From the NCBI GenBank assembly GCA_964427505.1, contig CAYRUO010000008.1, positions 42,022-106,021 on the forward strand: 64,000 nt of DNA, written 5' to 3'. Of this stretch, positions 42,358 through 50,618 are shown piece by piece. The stretch comes from Thermanaerothrix sp034436175 (GTDB taxonomy: Bacteria > Chloroflexota > Anaerolineae > Anaerolineales > Anaerolineaceae). The first letter of the stretch is position 1; the number at the start of each line of letters is the position of its first letter. The notes below the pieces were generated by a model, which was not told the origin of the DNA, did no database searches, and was given only the letters and a program-made list of their open reading frames with translations. Both the position numbers and the translations under genes were made by a program.

Positions 42358-43416
42358 ATGGTTAATCCTCCCTCGGGTCGTCAGATTCGACTAACTAGCC
42401 TGGCCACCTGTGCGGGTTGAGCCTCTAAATTAAGCGCGGAAGCGCTGGCGCACGTGTTGCGTCCACTCAAAGAGGTCTTCAACCCCAAAGATTATCCCAA
42501 CCTGGTGGTTGGGCTGGAAACCCCCGACGATGCCGCCGTCTGGCGGGTAGATGAAACGCATGCCATTATCGTGACCACGGATTTCTTCACCCCCATTGTG
42601 GATGATCCTTACGCTTATGGGGCAATTGCGGCAGCCAATAGCCTCTCGGATGTGTATGCGATGGGAGGGGTGCCATTCCTGGCATTGAACATTGCGGCGT
42701 TGCCGCCTAACTTGCCCCATGACCTGCTGAGCGAAATTCTACGTGGCGGGGCAGAGAAGGCGCGTGAGGCTGGGGTGGTCATTGCGGGTGGACATACCAT
42801 CCAGGATAAGGAACCCAAATACGGCTTGGTCGTGTTGGGATGGGTCAACCCGCAGCAGATGTTTACCAAAAGCGGAGCGCGTCCTGGAGATGTCTTGGTA
42901 TTGAGCAAGCCCCTGGGTTTTGGTGTAACGACGACGGCGCTAAAACGTGACCTAGCCCAACCCGAAGATGTGGAAGAAGCAGTAACTTGGATGATGCGCT
43001 TGAATCGCCAAGCTGCCGAGATCGGGCGTCAGACTGGCTTGAAAGCCGCTACGGATGTCACCGGGTTCAGTTTGCTGGGGCATGGGCTGGAAATGGCGGA
43101 TGCCAGCCGGGTGGGACTGCGCATTTACTATGACAAGATCCCCTTTCTCAAAGGGGCACGCACGTACGCCGAGCAGTGGACGTTTCCGGGAGGGGCGTCT
43201 GATAATCGCCTTTATTTCGGCGCGCACGTGCGTTTTGCACCTACGTTAGATGAAGCTGCCCAAATGCTGTTGTTTGATCCCCAGACCAGCGGCGGGTTAC
43301 TGATGGCGGTACCCAAACAGAAATTGGATTTTCTTCTGGCGCAGGCCGAGGGGCAAGGGCAGCCGTTGTGGATTATCGGCGAAGTCGTTGAAGGGCAAGG
43401 TATTGAAGTTCTGTAA
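42358..43416 (+). CDS. selD: Selenophosphate synthetase with in-frame UGA (probable selenocysteine)
   Basis: Makes selenophosphate from selenide and ATP for selenocysteine and selenouridine synthesis. The plain open frame begins at 42454 and lacks the catalytic N-terminus. Reading in the same frame from the ATG at 42358 (GAGGT before it, 8 bases after the SPFH stop) gives RLTSLATCAG-UGA-ASKLSAEAL. The UGA is codon 21 and is followed three residues later by Lys24, matching Cys/Sec17 and Lys20 of E. coli SelD. With UGA read as Sec the protein has 352 residues, the family length. The rest shows TPDDAAVW, NSLSDVYAMGG, GGHTIQD and DPQTSGGLL. Confidence 0.9.
42418..42446 (+). promoter_or_regulatory. 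UGA codon and candidate bacterial SECIS of selD
   Basis: TGA at 42418-42420, then a hairpin AGCGC-GGAA-GCGCT (42433-42446) whose loop begins 18 bases after the TGA. Bacterial SECIS elements are small stem-loops lying directly after the UGA with a G in the apical loop bound by SelB. Both stem and loop are inside the coding region. Confidence 0.6.
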
Positions 43417-43434
43417 GCGCCTTGGGCAGATAAC

Positions 43435-45084
43435 ATGGGGCGTTTTTCATCGTTAGATGAATTCATGCCTTACCCCTCGCGGCGGTCGGTGGTTGTAGGC
43501 ACCCGCGGAATGGCGGCCGCTTCACAGCCCCTAGCGGTGGCCGCGGGGATAAAGATGTTGGATCAGGGTGGAAATGCTGCGGATGCAGCCGTGGCGATGG
43601 CGGCGGTATTGGCTGTGACCGAGCCCGGTTCGACCGGGCTAGGGGGTGATTGTTTTGCGCTCTACTACGAAGCGAGCACGTGCCAGGTCTATGCACTGAA
43701 CGGTTCCGGGCGTGCTCCCCGGGCGCTGACCTTGGAACGCTTGCGACGTGAAGGATTTAGCACGGAATTGCCGCCTTTTCATCCTTATACCATCACCGTG
43801 CCGGGAGCTTGTGCCGGTTGGTGCGACCTGGTGGGGAGGTTTGGGCGATTGAGCCTCGCCGCCATACTTGAGCCGTCTATCGAACTAGCCGAACGGGGGT
43901 TTGCGGTGGCACCACTCACCGCCTATTTTTGGCAACGAGGCGCGGAGACGCAGCTGCGGCATGCCCTAAATGGCGGTGAACTGCTCATGGAAGGGCGCGC
44001 ACCGCGGGCGGGTGAGGTGTTCCGCAACCCCAACTTGGCACGTGTGCTACAGCAAATTGCCACACATGGGAAGAAAGCCTTTTATGAAGGACCCATCGCT
44101 GAGGCAATCGTGGACACGGTGCAAAAGGCAGGGGGGTGCCTGGCATTGGAAGACCTCGCCGCGCATCACAGTACTTGGGATAAACCACTGGCTGTGACCT
44201 ATCGCCATTTCAAGGTTTGGGAGTGTCCCCCCAATGGTCAAGGACTGACGGCGTTACTGGCACTGAATATCCTAAAGGGGTATGATCTCACGACCGTTGA
44301 CCCGCTTTCATCACAACGCTTACATTTACAGATTGAAGCCTTGCGTTTAGCCTTTGCCGATGCCTTTCGCTATATTGCCGATCCGGCATGGGGTGATCTG
44401 CCGTCAGACGCCCTCTTAAGCGACACCTACGCAGCAGAACGACGGGCTCTGATTCACCCTCAACGGGCCTTAATGCGGGAGTGCCCCGGCGAACCCTTGA
44501 AAGGCTCAGATACGGTGTATTTCTGCGTCGTAGATGAAATGGGCAACGCGTGTTCAATGGTCAACAGCAACTATATGGGATTTGGTACCGGCATTGTTCC
44601 ACGCGGTTGTGGCTTCAGCCTGCAAAATCGAGGGCTCAACTTCAGTCTTGATCCGAACCATCCGAATGCTTTGCAACCGGGAAAACGCCCTTATCACACA
44701 ATTATTCCGGCCTTGGTAACCCATGAAGAGGATGATACCCTTTTTGCCGTGGTGGGGGTCATGGGTGGATTTATGCAACCTCAGGGTCATGTGCAGGTGA
44801 TCACAGCCCTGGTAGATGACGGTCTAGATCCTCAAAGTGCTTTAGATCGGCCTCGCTTCTGTGTGCAGGTTCAAGAGCCTGGCGGGCGCGTTGCCGTAGA
44901 AGAAGGTATTCCCGAGCCGACTCTGGCAGCGCTGGCAACGATGGGACATCCTATTGAGCGCGTGAGTGGGATGGGGCGAGCGCTTTTTGGACGGGGGCAG
45001 ATTATCCTGCGCGACCGTGAAAGTGGGGTGTTGTGGGGCGGAAGCGATCCGCGGGCGGATGGGTGCGCGCTGGCTCAAATCTGA
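43435..45084 (+). CDS. ggt: Gamma-glutamyltranspeptidase family protein
   Basis: Ntn hydrolase that self-cleaves and transfers or hydrolyses gamma-glutamyl groups. 549 residues. Family features: GGNAADAAVAMAAVLAVTEPGSTGLGGDCF, the autoprocessing threonine in GSDTVYFCVVDEMGNACS, NSNYMGFGTGIVP and a final GSDPRADG. There is no signal peptide, so this is a cytoplasmic Ggt-like enzyme; such forms also act on compounds other than glutathione. It starts 18 bases after selD. ATG 43465 is an alternative start. Confidence 0.9.
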   Translation: MGRFSSLDEFMPYPSRRSVVVGTRGMAAASQPLAVAAGIKMLDQGGNAADAAVAMAAVLAVTEPGSTGLGGDCFALYYEASTCQVYALNGSGRAPRALTLERLRREGFSTELPPFHPYTITVPGACAGWCDLVGRFGRLSLAAILEPSIELAERGFAVAPLTAYFWQRGAETQLRHALNGGELLMEGRAPRAGEVFRNPNLARVLQQIATHGKKAFYEGPIAEAIVDTVQKAGGCLALEDLAAHHSTWDKPLAVTYRHFKVWECPPNGQGLTALLALNILKGYDLTTVDPLSSQRLHLQIEALRLAFADAFRYIADPAWGDLPSDALLSDTYAAERRALIHPQRALMRECPGEPLKGSDTVYFCVVDEMGNACSMVNSNYMGFGTGIVPRGCGFSLQNRGLNFSLDPNHPNALQPGKRPYHTIIPALVTHEEDDTLFAVVGVMGGFMQPQGHVQVITALVDDGLDPQSALDRPRFCVQVQEPGGRVAVEEGIPEPTLAALATMGHPIERVSGMGRALFGRGQIILRDRESGVLWGGSDPRADGCALAQI

Positions 45085-45127
45085 CCTACCCATTCCCCTG
45101 AGGTGATGGGGGCGTTAAAATTATGCC

Positions 45128-46993
45128 ATGATGGTGCTGAGCGAACATATTCAAGGCATTTTAGAGACAATTCCCACCAAGCCGGGGTGTTACATCATGA
45201 AAAACGCCGCTGGCGAGGTGATATACGTGGGTAAAGCGGTTAACTTGCGTAACCGCGTGCGTTCTTATTTCCACAATCCGATGGCACATCCGCCCAAGGT
45301 GCGGCGCATGGTGCAACAAATCGCGGATATTGAGTGGATTGTGGTGGGATCAGAACTGGAAGCGCTGATCCTTGAGATGAACCTGATTAAGAAATACCGC
45401 CCGCGCTACAATGTGCGGCTCAAGGATGATAAGCGCTACCCCTATATTAAAGTGCATTGGGCAGATGAGTTCCCGAAGGTGACGGTAACCCGTCAGATGG
45501 TGGAGGATGGCTCGCGTTATTTCGGGCCATATACCAGCGTTTGGGCGGTGCACCAGACTCTGGATGTGCTGCGACGTTTATTCCCTTACCTAACATGTGA
45601 TCGCAAGATAACCGGACAAGACGAGCGGGCTTGTCTCTATTATGACATCAAACTATGTGCCGCTCCCTGTATTGGGGCGATTGACCGCCAGGGTTATCGT
45701 CAAATGATAGATGATCTGTGTCAATTTTTGGAGGGGCGCACGGAACCGATTGTGACGCGTTTGCGCCAGGAAATGGAAGCGGCCGCGGAGGCGCTGAATT
45801 TTGAGCGTGCGGCGGCGCTGCGGGATCAGATTTTTGCCATTGAACGCGTAGTAGAGAAGCAAAAGGTCATTACCACCGAGCAACTAGACTCAGATGTGAT
45901 CGCCATGGCGCGGGATGATGGCGAGGCTTGCGTACAGGTGTTTTTCATTCGTAACGGCAAGTTGATCGGACGCGAATACTTTATCTTAGAGGGCGCTCAG
46001 GATAGCGAAGATGCCGAGGTGCTGGCCGAGTTTATCAAGCAGTTCTATGCCGAAGCCGCCAACATTCCGGCGCAAGTACTGCTCCCACACGAGATTGAGG
46101 AAGCAAATATCATCCAGCAGTGGCTTAAGGATCGCCGCGGAGGACCTAAGGTTGAATTGGTGGTGCCGCGGCAAGGAGTCTCGCAGGAATTGGTGGAGAT
46201 GGCGGCGGAGAATGCCGTCGAAACCTTGCGCGCGCTTCGAGCCCAGTGGGAAGCGGATAAGAATCGCCAGAGCCAAGCTCTGAGCGAGTTGCAGCAGGCA
46301 TTAGGGTTGCCCCACCCACCTAACCGCATTGAATGCTATGATATTTCAAACACACAGGGTACTTATGCGGTGGGGAGCATGGTGGTCTTTGAGCAGGGGG
46401 TGCCGAAGAAAGCCTACTATCGCCGTTTCAATATTCAGACGGTCAGCGGCCCGGACGATTTTGCCAGCATGGAAGAAGTGCTGACCCGCCGCTTCCGCCG
46501 TTATATGGCCGCGCAGGAACAAGCCGAGCAACCGGGGGGCAAACCCGATCCGGCCTTTGCGCTACTGCCCGATCTGCTGATCGTGGACGGGGGTAAGGGG
46601 CAATTGAGCCGTGCGCTGAGTGTGCTTGAGCGCTTTGGTTTACAGGATAAGGTTGCGGTGGCGGGGTTGGCCAAACAACAAGAAGAACTTTTCCTTCCGG
46701 GGCGCAAGGATTCGCTCATGCTCCCACGTCATTCCCAGGGCCTATACTTGTTGCAACGGATTCGGGATGAAGCCCATCGCTTTGCGATCACCGCGCACCG
46801 CAACCGCCGTACGAAAGCCGGGCTGGCTTCAAGACTGGATGCGATTCCTGGTATTGGCCCGGCGCGGCGTAAGGCTTTGCTACAGCGCTTTGGAAGCCTG
46901 GACGCGATTCGTCAGGCCAGCATCGAGGAATTGACCAGCGTGAAAGGAATCACCCCGGAGATCGCCCAATCCTTACGGGCTCATTTGGAGTAA
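45128..46993 (+). CDS. uvrC: Excinuclease ABC subunit C
   Basis: Nucleotide excision repair endonuclease that cuts both sides of the lesion. 621 residues: GIY-YIG domain (PGCYIMKNAAGEVIYVGKAVNLRNR is split over residues 19-42), Cys cluster region (CDRKITGQDERACLYYDIKLCAAPC), UVR domain (LNFERAAALRDQI), RNase H-like 5' nuclease with ECYDISNTQGTYAVGSMVVF and IVDGGKGQ, and a C-terminal HhH pair (GIGPARRKALL). A TAAAAT box ends 6 bases before the ATG, which suggests a nearly leaderless message. Confidence 0.96.
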   Translation: MMVLSEHIQGILETIPTKPGCYIMKNAAGEVIYVGKAVNLRNRVRSYFHNPMAHPPKVRRMVQQIADIEWIVVGSELEALILEMNLIKKYRPRYNVRLKDDKRYPYIKVHWADEFPKVTVTRQMVEDGSRYFGPYTSVWAVHQTLDVLRRLFPYLTCDRKITGQDERACLYYDIKLCAAPCIGAIDRQGYRQMIDDLCQFLEGRTEPIVTRLRQEMEAAAEALNFERAAALRDQIFAIERVVEKQKVITTEQLDSDVIAMARDDGEACVQVFFIRNGKLIGREYFILEGAQDSEDAEVLAEFIKQFYAEAANIPAQVLLPHEIEEANIIQQWLKDRRGGPKVELVVPRQGVSQELVEMAAENAVETLRALRAQWEADKNRQSQALSELQQALGLPHPPNRIECYDISNTQGTYAVGSMVVFEQGVPKKAYYRRFNIQTVSGPDDFASMEEVLTRRFRRYMAAQEQAEQPGGKPDPAFALLPDLLIVDGGKGQLSRALSVLERFGLQDKVAVAGLAKQQEELFLPGRKDSLMLPRHSQGLYLLQRIRDEAHRFAITAHRNRRTKAGLASRLDAIPGIGPARRKALLQRFGSLDAIRQASIEELTSVKGITPEIAQSLRAHLE

Positions 46994-46998
46994 AGGGC

Positions 46999-48000
46999 TT
47001 ATTCGTGTTCGGGGGAGAGGCTAGGCCGCGTCATTAACCCCAGAAGATCGGGAGAAACACTCCACGTGATTAAACCCAGGGTTACTCCAAACCACAAAGT
47101 CGCCAGGCGGATCAAAAGTGTGGCTGCTGCGGCCTGGGCATGAGGGATATGCGCGAGTAGTACGAGCATGCCGGTGATGGAGGCTTCAGCGGCACCCAGT
47201 CCGCCGGGTAACGTGGATACGGCACCGATGACCGTGGAGAACGCCAGGATAAAGATCGCCAAACCCGCGGTTTGGGCGGTGGCCGGTAGCCCTAAGCCGG
47301 TCAGGATCAAGTAAAACCCAATGCCTTCGCCGAGCCAAGAGATACCACCCAGCATAACAGCAATAAGGGTTGCTTGAGGGCGGAAGAGAATAAACGCCCC
47401 TTCGTAGAATTGGCGCAGTGGGGGGATTAGGCGATTTATCCAACGCAGGCGGCTGATAAGGTCAAAAATGCCCAGGATCAAAGAGCGAAACTGAGAGAGG
47501 ATCACCCCTGCCAGCAAAATCAGCGCGATGGTGGCAAAGGCCGGCCAATATTGAGGATAGGCCAGGACACCGGAGGCTGAAAGGATTAGCACAGCCAGAC
47601 CGTCGCTGATGCGTTCGGCCAGCACAACCGAGATCCCTTGTGCCACGGGAAGCCCGCTCTTTTGGTGCACCCAAACGGCTTTGAGCGCTTCGCCTACCTT
47701 ACCCGGGGTGACAGCGAGGGGAAAACCGGCGATAAACAGGCGCAGGCTCTGATACCAGGCCAAGTTGGTAACCCCCATCTGATGGAGGTAATAATGCCAT
47801 TTGATGAAACGTAGGGTGTAGTTGAACAGAGTCAGCCCCAACGCAAGCGGGTAAACGCGCCATTCAAAATTCTGGGCGGTGCGAATCACCTGGCGGATGT
47901 CTCCAAACAGGGCTAACGCCAAGAGCACCAGAAAGCCTAGGATTAGACCCAACCCCAGACGTTGCCACAGCGAGCGTATGGAAGGCGGCTTGTTCATCAT
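46999..48000 (-). CDS. Flippase-like membrane protein (UPF0104/LPG synthase TM-like)
   Basis: About 333 residues, eight or so membrane helices. Family features: NYTLRFIKWHYYL, FIAGFPLAVTPGKVGEALKA, AERISDGLAVLILS, and STLPGGLGAAEASITGML near the C-terminus. These are the membrane part of the MprF/AglD-related family, known or proposed to move lipids across the membrane; there is no C-terminal synthase domain. ATG 48000 (or 47997) is chosen: a TATAAT ends 7 bases upstream, fitting leaderless transcription. Convergent with uvrC, divergent from the amino acid binding protein. Confidence 0.85.
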   Translation of the reverse strand: MMNKPPSIRSLWQRLGLGLILGFLVLLALALFGDIRQVIRTAQNFEWRVYPLALGLTLFNYTLRFIKWHYYLHQMGVTNLAWYQSLRLFIAGFPLAVTPGKVGEALKAVWVHQKSGLPVAQGISVVLAERISDGLAVLILSASGVLAYPQYWPAFATIALILLAGVILSQFRSLILGIFDLISRLRWINRLIPPLRQFYEGAFILFRPQATLIAVMLGGISWLGEGIGFYLILTGLGLPATAQTAGLAIFILAFSTVIGAVSTLPGGLGAAEASITGMLVLLAHIPHAQAAAATLLIRLATLWFGVTLGLITWSVSPDLLGLMTRPSLSPEHE

Positions 48001-48007
48001 CTGCGGT

Positions 48008-48045
48008 ATTATACCCGCTGGGAGAGGGGGCAGGGATGGTATAAT
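48008..48045. promoter_or_regulatory. Divergent -10 boxes between flippase and ABC operon
   Basis: A minus-strand TATAAT (48013 to 48008) ends 7 bases before the flippase ATG. A plus-strand TATAAT (48040-48045) lies 57 bases before the binding-protein GTG. Neither has a clear -35 box. Confidence 0.45.
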
Positions 48046-48102
48046 AGTTTCAGCCTTCACCTATTTTTTGATTCCCAATTGACGAGAAAAGGAGGAGATG
48101 CC

Positions 48103-48951
48103 GTGAAAAGGTTTGGTCTCAAAGCCCTAGTATTGGGAGTGATGGTTGGCTTACTGCTTGCCGCTTGTCAACCTGCCGCAACGCCGACCGCGGCAACAGG
48201 CGGGCAAGGGGGGTATCCTGCACCTACGAGCGAGGGGGCCGCTCCACAGGCTACTGCTTATCCCGCCGCAACACAGATCACAGTTCGGGTGGCGACCGAT
48301 GCCACTTTTCCACCTTTTGAGTTGGTAGATGAAAACACGAAAGAATTGACCGGCTTTGATGTGGAACTGATGAAAGCCATTGCCGAGAAAGCAGGCTTCA
48401 AATTGGAATGGACTAATCTCCCATTTGATCCAATGCTGGCCGGCCTTTCTGAGTGCCAGTATGATGCCGCCATTGCAGCCATTACCATCACCGATGAGCG
48501 TAAACAGTCCATGCTGTTCTCGGATCCCTACATCAACGCTGGGCAGATTGTTGTGGTGCGTAAAGGTGAAACGCGCATAAAAAGCAAAGATGATCTAAGC
48601 GGCATGACGGTAGGGGCTCAATTAGGCACGACCGGGGCCATTGAAGCCCAAAAAATCCCCGGTGTGACGTTCAAGCCCTACGATACGTATGATTTGGCGT
48701 TCTTGGATCTCGCCAACGGTCAGATTGATGCCGTGATCGCCGATTATCCGACTGCACTTGGTTTTATCGGTAAGAACCCGGAGAAGTTGACAACGGTGGG
48801 AGAGGTCTTCACGGAAGAATCCTACGGCATCGCCATTTGTAAGAATCGCGCCGATCTGGTGGATAAGATCAACAGCGCACTAAAAGTGCTTAAGGATGAG
48901 GGATACATTCAGCAACTCGAGCAAAAGTGGCTGGCCTCAGCCGCTCAGTGA
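48103..48951 (+). CDS. Polar amino acid ABC transporter, substrate-binding lipoprotein
   Basis: 282 residues from the GTG at 48103, which follows AAGGAGGAG; the longer frame runs through the divergent promoter. Lipoprotein signal with lipobox LLLAAC, a Pro/Thr/Gly-rich linker of about 40 residues, then a family 3 solute-binding domain (VATDATFPPFELVDENTKELTGFDVELMKAI is spread over its first 31 residues, with FSDPYINAGQIVVV and a QLGTTG hinge). Likely ligand glutamine, arginine or another polar amino acid. A hairpin separates it from its permease gene. Confidence 0.92.
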   Translation: MKRFGLKALVLGVMVGLLLAACQPAATPTAATGGQGGYPAPTSEGAAPQATAYPAATQITVRVATDATFPPFELVDENTKELTGFDVELMKAIAEKAGFKLEWTNLPFDPMLAGLSECQYDAAIAAITITDERKQSMLFSDPYINAGQIVVVRKGETRIKSKDDLSGMTVGAQLGTTGAIEAQKIPGVTFKPYDTYDLAFLDLANGQIDAVIADYPTALGFIGKNPEKLTTVGEVFTEESYGIAICKNRADLVDKINSALKVLKDEGYIQQLEQKWLASAAQ

Positions 48952-48968
48952 TGACGAAAAGAGTCTGG

Positions 48969-49000
48969 CAGGGCCGATGCGTTAGGCACCGGCCCTGTTT
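48969..49000 (+). terminator. Attenuating hairpin between binding protein and permease
   Basis: Stem CAGGGCCG / CGGCCCTG (48969-48976 with 48990-48997) followed by TTTGTC. The weak T-tract suits partial termination, giving more binding protein than permease, as in many ABC importers. Confidence 0.6.
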
Positions 49001-49031
49001 GTCATTTATTCCCGCTTGATTTGAGGTTTTC

Positions 49032-49835
49032 ATGAATCTGGCGACGCGTGGCCCAACCCAACCGCAAACAGAAAAAAAGTTCCGAGATCCCTGGTGGCTA
49101 TTGGTTCTAGCCATTGTTCTCATTGTGGCGGCGCTGGTGGTGCTACAACCAGACCCGTTCCAGCGTATTCTCTTGTTTGTTCGAGATGGGATCCAGGTTA
49201 CCATTTACGTTACGTTGGTGTCCTTTGCCTTAGTGTTGTTATTAGGGCTGGTGGTGGGTTTGATCCGCCTTTCCAAACTCACTGTGCTAAGGGGCATTGC
49301 TACCGTTTATGTGGAGGTAATTCGCGGCATCCCGGTTTTGGTACAGTTGATTTTCTGGTATTTTGCGTTTCCTTCGCTGGTGCAGGATATCGGGCGTTCT
49401 TTAGGGTGGCAGGCGCTAATGGATTATCGGCCCAACCCGGTGGCGATGGCCATTTTGGGGCTCACCATTTGTTATGCCGCCTATATGAGCGAGGTGTATC
49501 GCGCGGGCATTCAAAGCATCCCCCGCGGACAAATGGAAGCCGCGCGCAGTCTGGGTATGTCCTATTTTCAGGCGATGCGTTATGTGATCCTGCCCCAGGC
49601 AGTGCGGGTCATTTTGCCACCGGTGGGGAATGAATTTATTACGTTGCTTAAAGATTCGTCCCTGACCAGCGTGGTAGCAGTACCTGAACTGACCCGGCGG
49701 GGGCGTGAATTCATGGCGGCCAGTTTCATTCCCTTGCAGACTTGGTTGATGGTGAGTTTGTTATACTTAGTAATGACGTTGCTGGCGACGCGGGTGGTGG
49801 CCTGGATTGAATATAAGACGCGGTTGGAGAAATAG
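49032..49835 (+). CDS. Polar amino acid ABC transporter permease (HisM/GlnP type)
   Basis: 267 residues, five or so membrane helices. Family start GIQVTIYVTLVSFALVLLLG, the VEVIRGIPVLVQLIFWYF stretch, and the EAA loop EAARSLGMSYFQAMRYVILPQA that docks the ATPase. Only one permease gene is present, so it probably forms a homodimer with the adjacent GlnQ-type ATPase. Confidence 0.94.
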   Translation: MNLATRGPTQPQTEKKFRDPWWLLVLAIVLIVAALVVLQPDPFQRILLFVRDGIQVTIYVTLVSFALVLLLGLVVGLIRLSKLTVLRGIATVYVEVIRGIPVLVQLIFWYFAFPSLVQDIGRSLGWQALMDYRPNPVAMAILGLTICYAAYMSEVYRAGIQSIPRGQMEAARSLGMSYFQAMRYVILPQAVRVILPPVGNEFITLLKDSSLTSVVAVPELTRRGREFMAASFIPLQTWLMVSLLYLVMTLLATRVVAWIEYKTRLEK

Positions 49836-49838
49836 CAC

Positions 49839-50576
49839 ATGGAGCGAGAGCCGATTATCCATATTGAAAATGTGCACAAGTGGTTTGGGCACGTGCACGC
49901 CTTACGTGGGGTAAATTTAGACGTCTACAAAGGGGAGGTGGTGGTCATAATTGGGCCTTCGGGGTCGGGCAAGTCCACCCTACTACGGTGCATCAACCGT
50001 TTGGAGGAATTCGATGAGGGCAAGATCATCGTGGACGGTATCCCACTAGATAGCGCGGAGAACATCAACGCCGTGCGCACCGAGGTGGGGATGGTCTTTC
50101 AGCAGTTCAATCTCTTCCCTCATCTCACCGTGCTGGAAAACATCTGCCTGGCCCAGCGGATTGTGCGCAAGCGGAAGAAAGAAGAGGCCGAAGCCATCGC
50201 CATGGAATTACTGCGTAAGGTGGGCATTCCTGAGAAAGCCCATAACTTTCCGGCCCAACTTTCCGGAGGGCAGCAGCAGCGGGTGGCGATTGCGCGGGCA
50301 TTGGCCATGAATCCGAAGATCATGCTCTTTGACGAGCCGACCAGTGCCCTCGATCCGGAGATGATTCAGGAGGTATTGGATGTGATGTTAAACCTGGCGC
50401 GGGAAGGCATGACGATGGTGGTGGTCTCGCACGAAATTGGCTTTGCCCGCGCCGCTGCCCATCGTGCGATTCTAATGGACGAGGGGCAGATTATCGAGGA
50501 AGCCCCGCCGGATATTTTGTTTAACAATCCGCGCCATGAGCGCACTCGGGCTTTCCTGAGCAAGGTTCTGCATTAA
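49839..50576 (+). CDS. glnQ: Polar amino acid ABC transporter ATPase (GlnQ type)
   Basis: 245 residues. Walker A GPSGSGKST, Q-loop VFQQFNLFPHLTVLEN, signature LSGGQQQRVAIARALA, Walker B IMLFDEPTSALDPEM, switch VVSHE. It starts 3 bases after the permease stop and completes the importer with the preceding two genes. Confidence 0.95.
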   Translation: MEREPIIHIENVHKWFGHVHALRGVNLDVYKGEVVVIIGPSGSGKSTLLRCINRLEEFDEGKIIVDGIPLDSAENINAVRTEVGMVFQQFNLFPHLTVLENICLAQRIVRKRKKEEAEAIAMELLRKVGIPEKAHNFPAQLSGGQQQRVAIARALAMNPKIMLFDEPTSALDPEMIQEVLDVMLNLAREGMTMVVVSHEIGFARAAAHRAILMDEGQIIEEAPPDILFNNPRHERTRAFLSKVLH

Positions 50577-50618
50577 TGGCAAAAGCGTAGGGTTTTAAGC
50601 AGACCGAAGTGGGGTCTT

